Shown here piece after piece: positions 44,812 through 53,895 of a stretch of 64,000 bases of DNA (position 1 is the stretch's first letter; every line of letters begins with the position of its first letter). The stretch comes from GCA-003244245 sp050699975 (GTDB lineage: Bacteria > Actinomycetota > Actinomycetes > Mycobacteriales > Pseudonocardiaceae). The DNA lies in NCBI GenBank assembly GCA_050699975.1, contig JBOHGH010000006.1, positions 7,102 to 71,101 on the forward strand. Reading direction: 5' to 3'. The notes beneath the pieces are model-generated. The model was not told the DNA's origin and searched no databases. It worked only from the letters and a program-made list of their open reading frames with translations. A program made the position numbers and the translations under genes.

Positions 44812-45069
44812 GTGAGCATGCCGACCCAAACGCTGCCTGATGTCGACACCCGTCCCGAGGGGACCGACACCACCGGTGACGACACCCCCAAGATGTTTCA
44901 TTACGTGCAAAAGAACAGGATCGCCGAGAGCGCGGTGATGGGCACGCACGTGGTGGCCCTGTGCGGCGAGGTGTTCCCGGTGACCCGCTCGCCCAAGCCC
45001 GGTTCCCCGGTGTGCCCAGAGTGCAAGGAGATCTTCGAGTCCCTGCCCAAGGGCGACGACGCCGGCTGA
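44812..45069 (+). CDS. DUF3039 small zinc-ribbon-like protein
   Basis: This 85-residue actinobacterial protein belongs to the DUF3039 family. It carries MFHYVQKNRIAESAVMGTHV, then ALCGEVFPVTR and SPVCPECKEIFESLP; the Cys residues (C...CPEC) look like a small zinc or redox site. Function unknown. GTG 44812 or ATG 44818 could start it. It lies between the molybdenum enzyme operon and a convergent membrane-protein gene, with its stop two bases from that gene's stop. Confidence 0.85.
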   Translation: MSMPTQTLPDVDTRPEGTDTTGDDTPKMFHYVQKNRIAESAVMGTHVVALCGEVFPVTRSPKPGSPVCPECKEIFESLPKGDDAG

Positions 45070-45071
45070 GC

Positions 45072-46316
45072 TCAGTCCGTCCAGTGGGTCGGCCCTCCGC
45101 GGCCGCCCGGGTCATTGCCCGGAGGCCGAGGTGGTGGGTCGGCGGTGGTGGCAGTGCTGGTCTCGTCGGATTCGGCCCCGTTGCGGGGCAGCTCGACAGT
45201 GCGGGTGGTGTCAGCGGGTGACGGCGCGCCGGGTGAGACCGTCTCTGCGGTGACCGTGGTGCGGCCGTCCGAGCTGGTGGGCGGTTCGGGGTCCCAGCCA
45301 CGCTGCCGCGGTGCACCGTCGGTGTTCGGGTCGCGGTCCGGGCGAGCGAGCGCCGCGAGGCGAGCCATCTCCCGACGCCGCCAGCGCCGGCGATCCCGTC
45401 GGGTCGGGTGGGACGGCCAGAGCTCCTCGATCGCGCTGTTGAACTCGGCACCGAGCACGATGGCCATCGCGATGAAGAACGAGAACAGCAGGTAAGCGAT
45501 CGGGGCGGCGAGCGCCCCATAGGTGTACCCGGTGACAGCCACCGACGCGATGTAGAGCCGCAGCCCGGTGCTGGTGACCAGGAATACCGCCATCGCCAGC
45601 ACGGCGCCCGGCAGCCCGCGGTGCCACGGCAGCTTGTTGGGCAGCACCACCTTGTACAGCGTGGCCAGGCCGAGCATCAGCAGGATGCCGAGCCCGGGGT
45701 AGTAGAAGATGCCGACCAGCCGGCCCACCGTGGGTCGCACGGACTCGGGGAACAGCGCGGGAATCAGGTCCGGGCCCAACGCCGTCAAGGGCAGCACCAG
45801 CACGGACCCGATCAGCGCGACCATGTAGAGCAGCAGAGCGAAGATCCGCTGCCACACCGGGTTGCGTACCGTGTACTGCCGGTAAGCAGCGGTGATCGAG
45901 TCCACCAGGGATGCCAGCGCCGAAGAGCCGGCCCACAGGGAGAGCACGAACCCGACCGAGACGATGCTGGTTCGTCCTTGGGTGAGGATATCGGCCACCG
46001 TCGGCCGGATGATCTGATTAACCACGTCGGCACTGAACACGGTGGCGGCCAACCGCACGATCTCCCGCTGCGCTGCGTCGACCGTGGACGGACCGAACCA
46101 GCTCGTCACGAATCCGAGACTGCCCAGCAACCCCAGCAGCAGCGGCGGCAACGACAGGGTCATCCAGAACGCCGTCTGGGCCGACATCGAGACGAAACTG
46201 TCGTCCCATGCCTTGACGGCGGTCCGGGCGATCAGGCGCAGCGGGCCGCGCCGGGCCCGCCGGTCGGTGGCAGGACCGGCAGTGGGGTCGGCGGGGGAGT
46301 TGGCCGGGGCATCCAT
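45072..46316 (-). CDS. YhjD/YihY (BrkB-like) inner membrane protein
   Basis: This is a 414-residue protein with six transmembrane helices (between about residues 48 and 300) followed by a long hydrophilic C-terminal tail (about 310-414) rich in Arg, Pro and Thr. Family motifs AQTAFWMTLSLPPLLLGLLG and SITAAYRQYTVRNPVWQRI are present. The family was once called ribonuclease BN but is now regarded as membrane proteins of unknown transport role. I use ATG 46316 with GGGAGG upstream. Confidence 0.85.
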   Translation of the reverse strand: MDAPANSPADPTAGPATDRRARRGPLRLIARTAVKAWDDSFVSMSAQTAFWMTLSLPPLLLGLLGSLGFVTSWFGPSTVDAAQREIVRLAATVFSADVVNQIIRPTVADILTQGRTSIVSVGFVLSLWAGSSALASLVDSITAAYRQYTVRNPVWQRIFALLLYMVALIGSVLVLPLTALGPDLIPALFPESVRPTVGRLVGIFYYPGLGILLMLGLATLYKVVLPNKLPWHRGLPGAVLAMAVFLVTSTGLRLYIASVAVTGYTYGALAAPIAYLLFSFFIAMAIVLGAEFNSAIEELWPSHPTRRDRRRWRRREMARLAALARPDRDPNTDGAPRQRGWDPEPPTSSDGRTTVTAETVSPGAPSPADTTRTVELPRNGAESDETSTATTADPPPRPPGNDPGGRGGPTHWTD

Positions 46317-46392
46317 GTCGCCTCCCAGAATGGTCCATTCGCCGGAGTGCGCGCAGCGTGACCCACCGAGCGGGTAGCGTGCGCGAGCCCTT

Positions 46393-46432
46393 GTGAGTGG
46401 CGATCGGTGCCCTGGCGCCGATCGCCACTCAC
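46393..46432. repeat. strong hairpin in the divergent yhjD/helicase region
   Basis: GTGAGTGGCGATCGG (46393-46407) and CCGATCGCCACTCAC (46418-46432) are perfectly complementary; the inner bases pair too, leaving a 2-base loop. It lies 32 bases before the helicase start codon. GTGAGTG...CACTCAC hairpins are common terminator-like elements in Pseudonocardiaceae as I recall, but here it sits between divergent genes. Confidence 0.6.
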
Positions 46433-46464
46433 ACGTCACCACCGAAGGGAGTGCCTAGTCCGCC

Positions 46465-48180
46465 GTGTCCCGCCCCGCCGAGACCGCCGCCGTTACCACC
46501 TCCTCGCGTCGGCCGCTGCGCGCCTGGCAGCGCCGAGCGCTGGCGCGCTACCTGGCTAATTCGCCGCAGGATTTCCTCGCGGTCGCCACACCGGGAGCCG
46601 GCAAGACGACCTTCGCATTGCGGGTGGCAGCGGAGCTGCTGGCCGATCGGACGGTGCACGCGATGACCGTGGTCACCCCGACCGAACACCTCAAGCATCA
46701 GTGGGCGGCAGCGGCCGCTGAGCTGGGCCTGGCGCTGGACCCGGAATTCCGTAACACCGTGGGCGCCACCTCACGCGACTACCACGGCGTCGCGGTCACC
46801 TACGCCCAGGTCGCCGCGCACCCGACCCTGCACCGGGTGCGCACCGAGGGACGTCGAACGCTGGTGGTGCTCGATGAGATCCACCACGCCGGGGACGCCA
46901 AGAGCTGGGGCGACGGTGTGCGGGAGGCGTTCACCCCCGCGGTGCGCCGGCTGGCGCTGACCGGCACGCCGTTTCGCAGCGACGACACGCCGATCCCGTT
47001 CATCAGCTACGAACCTGATGGCGACGGGACGTTGCGGTCCGCCGCCGACCACTCCTATGGCTACCCCGAGGCACTGGCCGACGGGGTGGTGCGACCGGTG
47101 GTCTTCCTCGCCTACTCGGGCGAGGCCCGCTGGCGGACCAGCGCGGGGGAGGAGTACTCGGCGCGGCTGGGGGAGCCGCTCACCGCCGAGCACACCGCCC
47201 GGGCCTGGCGCACCGCGTTGGATCCGGCGGGCGAGTGGATCCCCGCGGTGCTCACCGCCGCGAACACCCGGCTGGCCCAGCTACGCGCCGGTGCACTGCC
47301 TGATGCGGCCGGCTTGGTGATCGCCACCGATCACACCTCCGCCAGGGCCTACGCGGGAATCCTGCGGGAGATCACCGGGCGGGAGCCGGTGCTGGTGCTG
47401 TCCGACGACCCGTCGGCCTCCGGACGGATCGCCGCGTTCGACGACTCCGACGAGCGCTGGCTGGTCGCGGTGCGGATGGTGTCCGAAGGCGTCGACGTGC
47501 CCCGGCTGGCGGTCGGGGTGTACGCCACCTCAGCGGCCACCCCGCTGTATTTCGCTCAGGCGGTGGGCCGGTTTGTTCGTTGCCGGCAACCGGGCGAGAC
47601 CGCCACGGTCTTCCTGCCCAGCGTGCCGGTGCTGCTGGGGCTGGCGAGCGAACTGGAGAAGCAGCGCGACCATGTGCTGGGTGCGCCGCACCGGGCCGAG
47701 GAGGGCTGGGACGACGAGGCGCTCGAGCAGGCCAACGCGCAGCACGACGAGCCCGGCGAGCAGGAGCGCGCGTTCAGCGCGCTGGGCGCCAGCGCTGAAC
47801 TGGACCAGGTGATCTACGACGGTTCCTCCTTCGGCGCGGCCGCTTTCGCCAGCACCGAGGACGAGCAGGACTACCTCGGTTTACCCGGGCTCTTGGCACC
47901 CGACCAGATGCGAATGCTGCTGCGCCGCCGCCAGGAGCAGCAACTGGCCCGGGCGACCGAGCGCTCGCCGGCAGCGCCGGCGCGATTGCCGACGATGCGA
48001 GAGCGCCTGGGAGAGCTGCGCCGGGAGCTCAACACCCTGGTCGCATTGGCGCACCATCGCACCGGCCGGCCGCACGGAGCGATCCACCAGGAAGTCCGCA
48101 CCGCCTGCGGCGGCCCACCCACCGCCGTCGCCACCGCCGACCAGCTCAGCGAGCGCATCGCCTACCTCCGCTCCCGGTAA
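46465..48180 (+). CDS. SF2 DEAD/DEAH-box helicase, actinobacterial
   Basis: This is a 571-residue superfamily 2 helicase of the type III-restriction/RAD25-like group. Walker A ATPGAGKTT (about residues 41-49), motif II DEIH (about 135-138), motif III TGTPF, and motif VI AQAVGRFVRCRQ with a conserved Arg finger are intact. A Cys-poor C-terminal extension (about 400-571) has coiled-coil potential (LRRRQEQQLARATERS). The role is unknown; proposed functions for this actinobacterial group include DNA repair. GTG start. Ends before a bidirectional terminator. Confidence 0.85.
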   Translation: MSRPAETAAVTTSSRRPLRAWQRRALARYLANSPQDFLAVATPGAGKTTFALRVAAELLADRTVHAMTVVTPTEHLKHQWAAAAAELGLALDPEFRNTVGATSRDYHGVAVTYAQVAAHPTLHRVRTEGRRTLVVLDEIHHAGDAKSWGDGVREAFTPAVRRLALTGTPFRSDDTPIPFISYEPDGDGTLRSAADHSYGYPEALADGVVRPVVFLAYSGEARWRTSAGEEYSARLGEPLTAEHTARAWRTALDPAGEWIPAVLTAANTRLAQLRAGALPDAAGLVIATDHTSARAYAGILREITGREPVLVLSDDPSASGRIAAFDDSDERWLVAVRMVSEGVDVPRLAVGVYATSAATPLYFAQAVGRFVRCRQPGETATVFLPSVPVLLGLASELEKQRDHVLGAPHRAEEGWDDEALEQANAQHDEPGEQERAFSALGASAELDQVIYDGSSFGAAAFASTEDEQDYLGLPGLLAPDQMRMLLRRRQEQQLARATERSPAAPARLPTMRERLGELRRELNTLVALAHHRTGRPHGAIHQEVRTACGGPPTAVATADQLSERIAYLRSR

Positions 48181-48218
48181 CCGGCGTACCTCTCCGAACC
48201 GCGGTCGTTGAAGAACGG

Positions 48219-48253
48219 TCCGGGGCGGTACCCCGTTGAGGTACCGCCCCGGA
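48219..48253. terminator. bidirectional terminator hairpin
   Basis: TCCGGGGCGGTACC (48219-48232), 7-base loop, GGTACCGCCCCGGA (48240-48253): 14 perfect GC-rich pairs between the helicase stop (48180) and the convergent DUF7455 stop (48279). Confidence 0.85.
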
Positions 48254-48278
48254 TGACCTGGGTTGTTCGGGTGCGACG

Positions 48279-48461
48279 TCAGGCGTCGGCCTGGATATCC
48301 GCTGCGAGCTCCTTGAGCTTCGAAGAGTGCTCGCGGGCGTGGTGGTTGCAGAACAGCAGTTCTCCACCGGAGGGCAGCACTGCCCGTACCCGGGCGGTGG
48401 CACCGCAGCGGTCGCAACGGTCGGAAGCGGTCAACTCGGGGCGGGCGAGCGTGCTATTCAT
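48279..48461 (-). CDS. DUF7455 small zinc-ribbon protein
   Basis: This 60-residue protein is conserved in actinobacteria. Two Cys pairs, CDRCGA (about residues 16-21) and CNHHAREH (from about residue 38), form a probable zinc-binding site (C-x2-C ... C-x2-H type). GGAGGGA precedes the ATG. No partner gene is evident. Function unknown. Confidence 0.88.
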   Translation of the reverse strand: MNSTLARPELTASDRCDRCGATARVRAVLPSGGELLFCNHHAREHSSKLKELAADIQADA

Positions 48462-48667
48462 GGCTTGTCCCTCCGTCCTGATCCGGTCGAGGCGACCAGA
48501 CCGGGTCGAACCGGCTGCGGCACTTCACGGGATCGACCCGTCAACCCTGATATCGGATCCCAGGGCCTCACTGTTCCAGACGAACGCTGTCCCTGCTGTG
48601 TTCCCGAGCCCGGGGCGACGGTCGTCACGTATCCAGCTAATACCCGAGCCCCTTGACCGGCGCAAGG

Positions 48668-49546
48668 GTGAGTCAGGATCGGGTGGTGGACACGCGGTCC
48701 AGCCGGATATGGCGTCGGGACGTCCCCGTCCCGGTGCTGTTCGTGATCGGTGGCTGCTCGATGTACCTCGGCGCCGCGCTCGCCGTGGTGCTGTTCGAGC
48801 AGGTCAGCCCAGCCGGAGTGGCCTGGTTGCGGATGCTCGTCGCGGCGCTGGTCCTGCTGGCCTGGCGGCGCCCGGATCGCGCGGCCTGGCGGGGCCGGCG
48901 GCTGGTCCTGGCGGCGCGCTTCGGGCTCGTGACCGGGCTGATGAACGTCGCGTTCTACGAGGCCATTGCCCGCCTGCCGCTCGGTACCGCGGTCGCGGTG
49001 GAGTTCTGCGGGCCGGTGGCGGTGGCCGCGCTGGGCTCCCGAGGTGTCCGGGACGTCGCCGCGCTGATGCTGGCCGCAACCGGAGTGGTGCTCATCGCCG
49101 ATGTGCGACTGGCCGGCAGCCGCGCGGGGTTATTGCTGGCGCTGGTGGCCGCCGCGATGTGGGCGGCCTACATCGTGCTCGGTAAGCGGGTGGCCGGCGG
49201 GGGCAGCGGGTTGGACGACATGACCGTCGGGTTCGCCCTCGCGGCGGTGCTGCTGTGCCCGTTGGCGCTGGGCACGGGTCCGGCATGGGGCTCGCCGACC
49301 CTGCTGGCGATGGCCGCCGCAGTGGGCGTGCTGTCCACGGCGCTGCCCTATGCCCTGGATCAGGTGGTGCTTCGCCGAGTCGGTCAGGCCCGCTTCGCGC
49401 TGCTGCTGGCGCTGCTGCCGGCGGTGGCGTCGGTGGTCGGGTTCCTGGTCCTGGGCCAGTTGCCGCACCCGCTCGAGGCTGCAGGCATCGCCACCGTCGC
49501 GGTGGCCGTGGCACTGTCGGGATGGACGGATCCGGGTGGTCGCTGA
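48668..49546 (+). CDS. EamA/RhtA-family transporter
   Basis: This is a drug/metabolite-transporter superfamily protein of about 292 residues with ten predicted helices in two EamA repeats. RhtA-like proteins export threonine and homoserine. Segments LGTAVAVEFCGPVAVAALGS and YALDQVVLRRVGQARFALLL are typical of that subgroup. Start uncertain: GTG 48668 (VSQDRVVDTRSS) is chosen; other GTGs follow at 48683 and 48686. It is co-directional with the glutamine-synthetase-like gene 64 bases downstream, which suggests a link to amino-acid or polyamine metabolism. Confidence 0.83.
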   Translation: MSQDRVVDTRSSRIWRRDVPVPVLFVIGGCSMYLGAALAVVLFEQVSPAGVAWLRMLVAALVLLAWRRPDRAAWRGRRLVLAARFGLVTGLMNVAFYEAIARLPLGTAVAVEFCGPVAVAALGSRGVRDVAALMLAATGVVLIADVRLAGSRAGLLLALVAAAMWAAYIVLGKRVAGGGSGLDDMTVGFALAAVLLCPLALGTGPAWGSPTLLAMAAAVGVLSTALPYALDQVVLRRVGQARFALLLALLPAVASVVGFLVLGQLPHPLEAAGIATVAVAVALSGWTDPGGR

Positions 49547-49610
49547 TCGGCGTCGTACCGCGATAGCCTGATCGCCACCGTGATCGAGTCGCGAGCGGGA
49601 GAGGACGGAT

Positions 49611-50975
49611 ATGGCCGATGCGGGCGCGCTGGCCTTAGAGCTGGCCGCCAACGGCGTCGTCGGGGTGACTATCGCGTGGGCGGACAACAACGGGATCCCG
49701 CGCTCACGGACCGTGCCGGTCGATTCGCTACCCCAGGTGGCCCAGCGCGGGGTGGGGATCACCGCGCTGTTCGCGGTGTTCGACACCCACGACGCGATCA
49801 CTTTCGCCCACGAGGGTCTTTCCACCCCCTCCGGCGACGTCCGGCTGATACCCGAGCTGCGCGGGTTGACCCGGCTCGCCGGGCAACGCGCGCTGGCCTG
49901 GGTACCCGGGCGGCAGGTCGCGGCGGACGGCTCGTCCTGGCCCTACGACCAGCGCGGGGTTCTCGAAGCCCAGGTCCAGGCTGCCGCCGCCGAGGGGCTG
50001 GAGATCAAAGCCGGCTACGAGATGGAGTTCGTCCTCATCCAGGTCGGCGACACTGGTGATTCCGGCGAGGAGCCTAGGCTCGCACACCACGGCCCCGCGT
50101 ACAGCCCGCACGCCCTGCTGGCAGTGGACGAGTTCGTGGTCGCGGTGCTGGCCGACCTGACCGCCAACGGTGTGCCGGTCAACCAACTGCACGCCGAGTA
50201 TGGGCCGGCCCAGGTGGAGCTCAGCATCGGTGCGTCCGACCCGGTCACCGCCGCTGACCGGCAGCTGCTGGCCCGCCAGACCGTCCACGCCGCGGCCAGG
50301 GCGCATGGCCTGCGGGCCTGCTTCGCGCCGCTGTTCACTGCCGCGGGGGTTGGGAACGGTTGGCACCTGCACACCTCGGCCTGGCGGGGCGGGCGAAACC
50401 TGCTGGCCGGTGACGCGAGGCGCGGCCCTGGCCCGGACGGCGCGGGCTGGCTGGGCGGACTGCTTCGGGACCTGCCCGCGCTGGCCGCGATCACCGCACC
50501 GAGCGTGCCGTCGCTGAGCCGGCTGCGTCCCGGGTACTTCGCCGGTGCCTACCGGTTCTGGGGAGTGGAGAACCGTGAGGCGCCGCTGCGCTACATTCCC
50601 GGTTCGGAGCTGCTCGGCGCCGGCCACGCCAACGTCGAGCTCAAGGTCTCTGACGCCTCGGCCAACCCATACCTGGCGCTGGCCGCGGTGATCGCCGCAG
50701 GGGTGGCGGGGCTGCGCGACGGCGCCGACCCCGGCGAGCCGATCCAGATCGACCCGGGCGGGTGGAGCGAGCCCGACCGCGCCGCCCGCGGCCTGGCCCA
50801 TCTACCGGCCACGCCCGCTGAGCAGGAGGCCGCACTCACCGGCTCCACACGGCTCACGGCGGTGCTTGGCGAACAGTTGCTCGGCGCGTTCGTCGCGGTG
50901 CGCCGGTCTGACGCGGCCTGGGCGGCCAACCGGCGGCTGGACGACGTCGTGGCCGCGCACCGCTGGCGGTACTGA
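49611..50975 (+). CDS. glutamine synthetase family protein (gamma-glutamyl-amine ligase type)
   Basis: This 454-residue protein has the GS beta-grasp and catalytic domains. Metal and substrate residues are seen in GYEMEFVL, HAEYGPAQVELSIG, WHLHTSAWRG, SLSRLRPGYFAG, ENREAPLRY and KVSDASANPYLALAAVIA. It lacks the extended adenylylation loop Tyr motif of GlnA1, and its size and sequence fit the GlnA-like group that ligates glutamate to amines. No nitrogen genes are adjacent, so the amine is unknown. ATG 49611 follows GAGAGGA. Confidence 0.85.
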   Translation: MADAGALALELAANGVVGVTIAWADNNGIPRSRTVPVDSLPQVAQRGVGITALFAVFDTHDAITFAHEGLSTPSGDVRLIPELRGLTRLAGQRALAWVPGRQVAADGSSWPYDQRGVLEAQVQAAAAEGLEIKAGYEMEFVLIQVGDTGDSGEEPRLAHHGPAYSPHALLAVDEFVVAVLADLTANGVPVNQLHAEYGPAQVELSIGASDPVTAADRQLLARQTVHAAARAHGLRACFAPLFTAAGVGNGWHLHTSAWRGGRNLLAGDARRGPGPDGAGWLGGLLRDLPALAAITAPSVPSLSRLRPGYFAGAYRFWGVENREAPLRYIPGSELLGAGHANVELKVSDASANPYLALAAVIAAGVAGLRDGADPGEPIQIDPGGWSEPDRAARGLAHLPATPAEQEAALTGSTRLTAVLGEQLLGAFVAVRRSDAAWAANRRLDDVVAAHRWRY

Positions 50976-50995
50976 TCATCCTCACCAGGTGAGTG

Positions 50996-52078
50996 CTATC
51001 CCTGGCGCGGGCGCCACGCCTGCAGCAATGCTTCGGGGATGCCCCACCAGCCCAGCGGCGTGAGCCGCTCGAAGTCGTCAACGGCGCCGAGCATCTGCCA
51101 CAGCTCCACGACGGTCGTGAACCACCCGGCCAGCACGTCGATGTCGTCGTCGCCGGGTCCCACCACGAATTCGGCGAGGTCCTCAGCGGAGGAGGGTGTC
51201 CCTGGACCGCCGCGCGCCAGCGCCGCGACCGCCTCCAGCCACTCCTCGTGATCGAGAGCGATCATCGACAGCTCGTCGTCCAAGGCACTCTCGGGCGGCT
51301 CGTTCACCGGGCTGACAACGCCCGCGGCCAGGCTGAGCCACAGCTCGGCGTCATCGGAGTGCAGGTTGCTCGGATCGACCCCACCGGAGGCGGCCAGCAG
51401 GTCGGCCGTTCTCCCCCCGCGCTGCAGAGCGCTGCGCAGAACCCGGCAGGCGGCCGACAGGTCAGCGTCCGGCCGAGGGCGGTCGCCGAGCTCAGCGAGG
51501 AGTTCCCGCAGCTCATCTGAGGCGGCTTCCTCGGCGGCGTCCCACTCGGCGATGAAGTCTTCGTCCGCCTCGTCGAGCAGTTCGGTCATCGGAACCCGGC
51601 TGTCGGGCAACGGCGAGGCCATCCAGCGTTCCTGCAGTGCCCGGTAATCCTGGATCGCCGCCGGGTCGCCGGCGAGCAGCCGGTCGGGGTCGGTATCCCC
51701 GGCGGTGAGCCGCTCCTCGAGGTGCCTGACGAGCAGGGCATGCAGTTCCTGCGCAAGTGGCGTGCGGGACAGCTCGTCCTCCCATACGTGCAGTCCGATG
51801 ATCGCGGTCGGCTCGGTCCCGGTCGCCTCGAGCCAGCCGTGCACCTCGCCGACGGTGGCCGCTCCCTCGGCGATCCGCCCGAGGATGGACTCGGCGGACT
51901 CCCAGAACACCGCAGAGAACGGGTTGCGCGCTGCGAGGAGCTCGCGGCGCAGCGCCGGCATTGCCCGCAGAGCGTCCGCCGCGGGCAGGCTGAGCAGCAC
52001 GCGGGCTACATCGCGCCGGGTGAGCTCACCGGCTGGGCGGTTCGCGCGAGTCAGGAGATGCCCTCCGTCAAGTGTCAC
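50996..52078 (-). CDS. acidic helical protein, unknown function
   Basis: I do not recognise this 360-residue protein. It has no signal peptide or membrane segment. It is rich in Glu, Asp, Leu and Ala with a helix-repeat appearance (AMPALRRELLAARNPFSAVF, WESAESILGRIAEGAATVGE). A strongly acidic centre (TELLDEADEDFIAEWDAAEE) could bind a basic partner. The GTG start at 52078 is weakly supported. It converges with the GS-like gene, ending 20 bases from its stop. Confidence 0.6.
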   Translation of the reverse strand: MTLDGGHLLTRANRPAGELTRRDVARVLLSLPAADALRAMPALRRELLAARNPFSAVFWESAESILGRIAEGAATVGEVHGWLEATGTEPTAIIGLHVWEDELSRTPLAQELHALLVRHLEERLTAGDTDPDRLLAGDPAAIQDYRALQERWMASPLPDSRVPMTELLDEADEDFIAEWDAAEEAASDELRELLAELGDRPRPDADLSAACRVLRSALQRGGRTADLLAASGGVDPSNLHSDDAELWLSLAAGVVSPVNEPPESALDDELSMIALDHEEWLEAVAALARGGPGTPSSAEDLAEFVVGPGDDDIDVLAGWFTTVVELWQMLGAVDDFERLTPLGWWGIPEALLQAWRPRQG

Positions 52079-52309
52079 GCACCGATGCTAGGGCGGAAGC
52101 GGGTTGCGCACCCGTCGAGGGGCCTGCCCGCACGTCACGCGATGACGACCTAGAGTGAGTTATGGGGGGTGAGCTCTGTTACAGCCTGCGGACCTGTTCG
52201 GTCGGACCGTGTGGAAAGCTCACATCTTGGGTGACTGGTTGCACACGGCGGCCTACACTGGGCAACTAAACCCAGGCGACGCGACACGGGCATAGGGGGA
52301 GATGCTGGG

Positions 52310-53890
52310 ATGAAACGTGCGCATGCGCTGCCCGTCGGGCTGGTCCTCGCAGCGGTGGCGTCCACAACGCTGGCGTGCGGGTCAGCCACGGGCAATACCG
52401 CGCAGCGTGGACCCGCGGGAGTGGTTCCGGCGGGGTTGGAACGGTTCTACGGTCAGGATCTGTCCTGGGGTGGCTGCTCCTCGTTCGCCACCACCCCACG
52501 TGACCAGGAGGCCTATGCCGAACCCGCTTTGCAGTGCACCTACCTCGAGGTGCCGCTGGACTACGCCAAGCCGAATGACAAGGTGATCAAGGTCGGCCTG
52601 CTCCGCCGACCGGCGTCGGAACCGTCGCAGCGCATCGGTTCCTTGGTGATCAACCCAGGTGGTCCTGGCGGGTCTGGTATGAGCGCGGCGGCCGGCAAGG
52701 CCGGCGATATCGGGGACAACGACTTGGGCCGGCGGTTCGACTTCGTGGGCTTCGATCCACGTGGTGTCGGCTCCAGCGAACCGAAGGTTCACTGCCGGAC
52801 CGCGGCCGAACGCGACGCCGAACGCCTGATGAACCTCAACGTCGACACCTCGCCGGCCGGTGTAGAGCGAACCGAGAGCCAGTTCAAGGCCACCAACGCC
52901 GGGTGCGTCAGCCGTACCGGCACCGACGTACTCGCGAATATCGGCACCCGCGAGGTCGCCCGAGACCTGGATGTCATGCGGTCGGCCCTTGGCGATACGA
53001 AGCTGACCTATCTCGGCTACTCCTATGGCACCCGCATCGGTACCCGCTACGCCGAAGAATTCCCCGGCAATGTCCGGGCGATGATTCTCGACGGCGCTCT
53101 CGATCCGGCCCAGGATCAGGTTTCCCAGCTCATCGACCAAGGTCGAGGGTTCCAGCAAGCTTTCGACGCGTTCGCGGCATGGTGCGCCGGCCGCGCTGAC
53201 TGCGCCTTGGGGCAGGACAAGAACCAAGCCGTGAACACCTTCCAGGCTCTGGTCCGCCCGCTGATCACCAACCCGGTGGGGGTGTCCGACGGGCGCAAGC
53301 TGTCGTACACCGACGCCACGATCGGCACCGTCCAAGCGCTGTACGTGCCCCAGCTATGGACGCCGCTGAACAGCGGCCTGCGGGAACTCGCCGAGGGCCG
53401 CGGGGAGATCCTGATGCGCCTCGCCGACCTCTACAACGGGCGTTCGCCCGACGGCACCTATTCCACCCAGATGGATTCGTTCCAGGCCGTCCTGTGCGTC
53501 GACAATCCGGCCGTCACCGACCCGAACGTAGCGCGCGATATCGATGCCCAATACCGGCGGGTCGCGCCATTCCTCGACACCGGGCAACCACCTTCTGCCG
53601 CTCTTGACAGCTGCGCGTTCTGGCCCGTGCCGCCCACCGGCGGACCCCACGAGCCACAGACCACCGGGCTGCCACCGGTAGTGGTGATCTCCACAACGCA
53701 GGATCCCGCAACCCCATATCAGGCCGGGGTCAACCTCGCCGAAGACCTCAAAGCACGCCTGCTGACCTTCGATGGGACCCAACACACCGCCTTCTTGCAA
53801 GGGATCAAGTGCGTCGATGACGCCGGAATCGACTACCTCACTGACCTCAAACCCCCTGCCGAGGGAATCCGGTGCCCAGCAACTAGTTGA
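52310..53890 (+). CDS. secreted alpha/beta-hydrolase, tripeptidyl aminopeptidase/Hip1-like
   Basis: This 526-residue exported hydrolase of the SlpD/SlpE/Hip1 (Rv2224c) group has a lipoprotein signal with lipobox STTLAC (Cys23). The nucleophile Ser238 is in GYSYGT, the Asp in ISTTQDPATP and the His in DGTQHTAF. The oxyanion segment NPGGPGGSG (about 115-123) is typical. Many Cys residues (for example ALQCTYLEV, GRADCALGQ) suggest disulfides. The ATG follows GGGGAGATGCTGG. It probably acts on peptides or cell-envelope proteins. Confidence 0.88.
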   Translation: MKRAHALPVGLVLAAVASTTLACGSATGNTAQRGPAGVVPAGLERFYGQDLSWGGCSSFATTPRDQEAYAEPALQCTYLEVPLDYAKPNDKVIKVGLLRRPASEPSQRIGSLVINPGGPGGSGMSAAAGKAGDIGDNDLGRRFDFVGFDPRGVGSSEPKVHCRTAAERDAERLMNLNVDTSPAGVERTESQFKATNAGCVSRTGTDVLANIGTREVARDLDVMRSALGDTKLTYLGYSYGTRIGTRYAEEFPGNVRAMILDGALDPAQDQVSQLIDQGRGFQQAFDAFAAWCAGRADCALGQDKNQAVNTFQALVRPLITNPVGVSDGRKLSYTDATIGTVQALYVPQLWTPLNSGLRELAEGRGEILMRLADLYNGRSPDGTYSTQMDSFQAVLCVDNPAVTDPNVARDIDAQYRRVAPFLDTGQPPSAALDSCAFWPVPPTGGPHEPQTTGLPPVVVISTTQDPATPYQAGVNLAEDLKARLLTFDGTQHTAFLQGIKCVDDAGIDYLTDLKPPAEGIRCPATS

Positions 53891-53895
53891 GGGCG

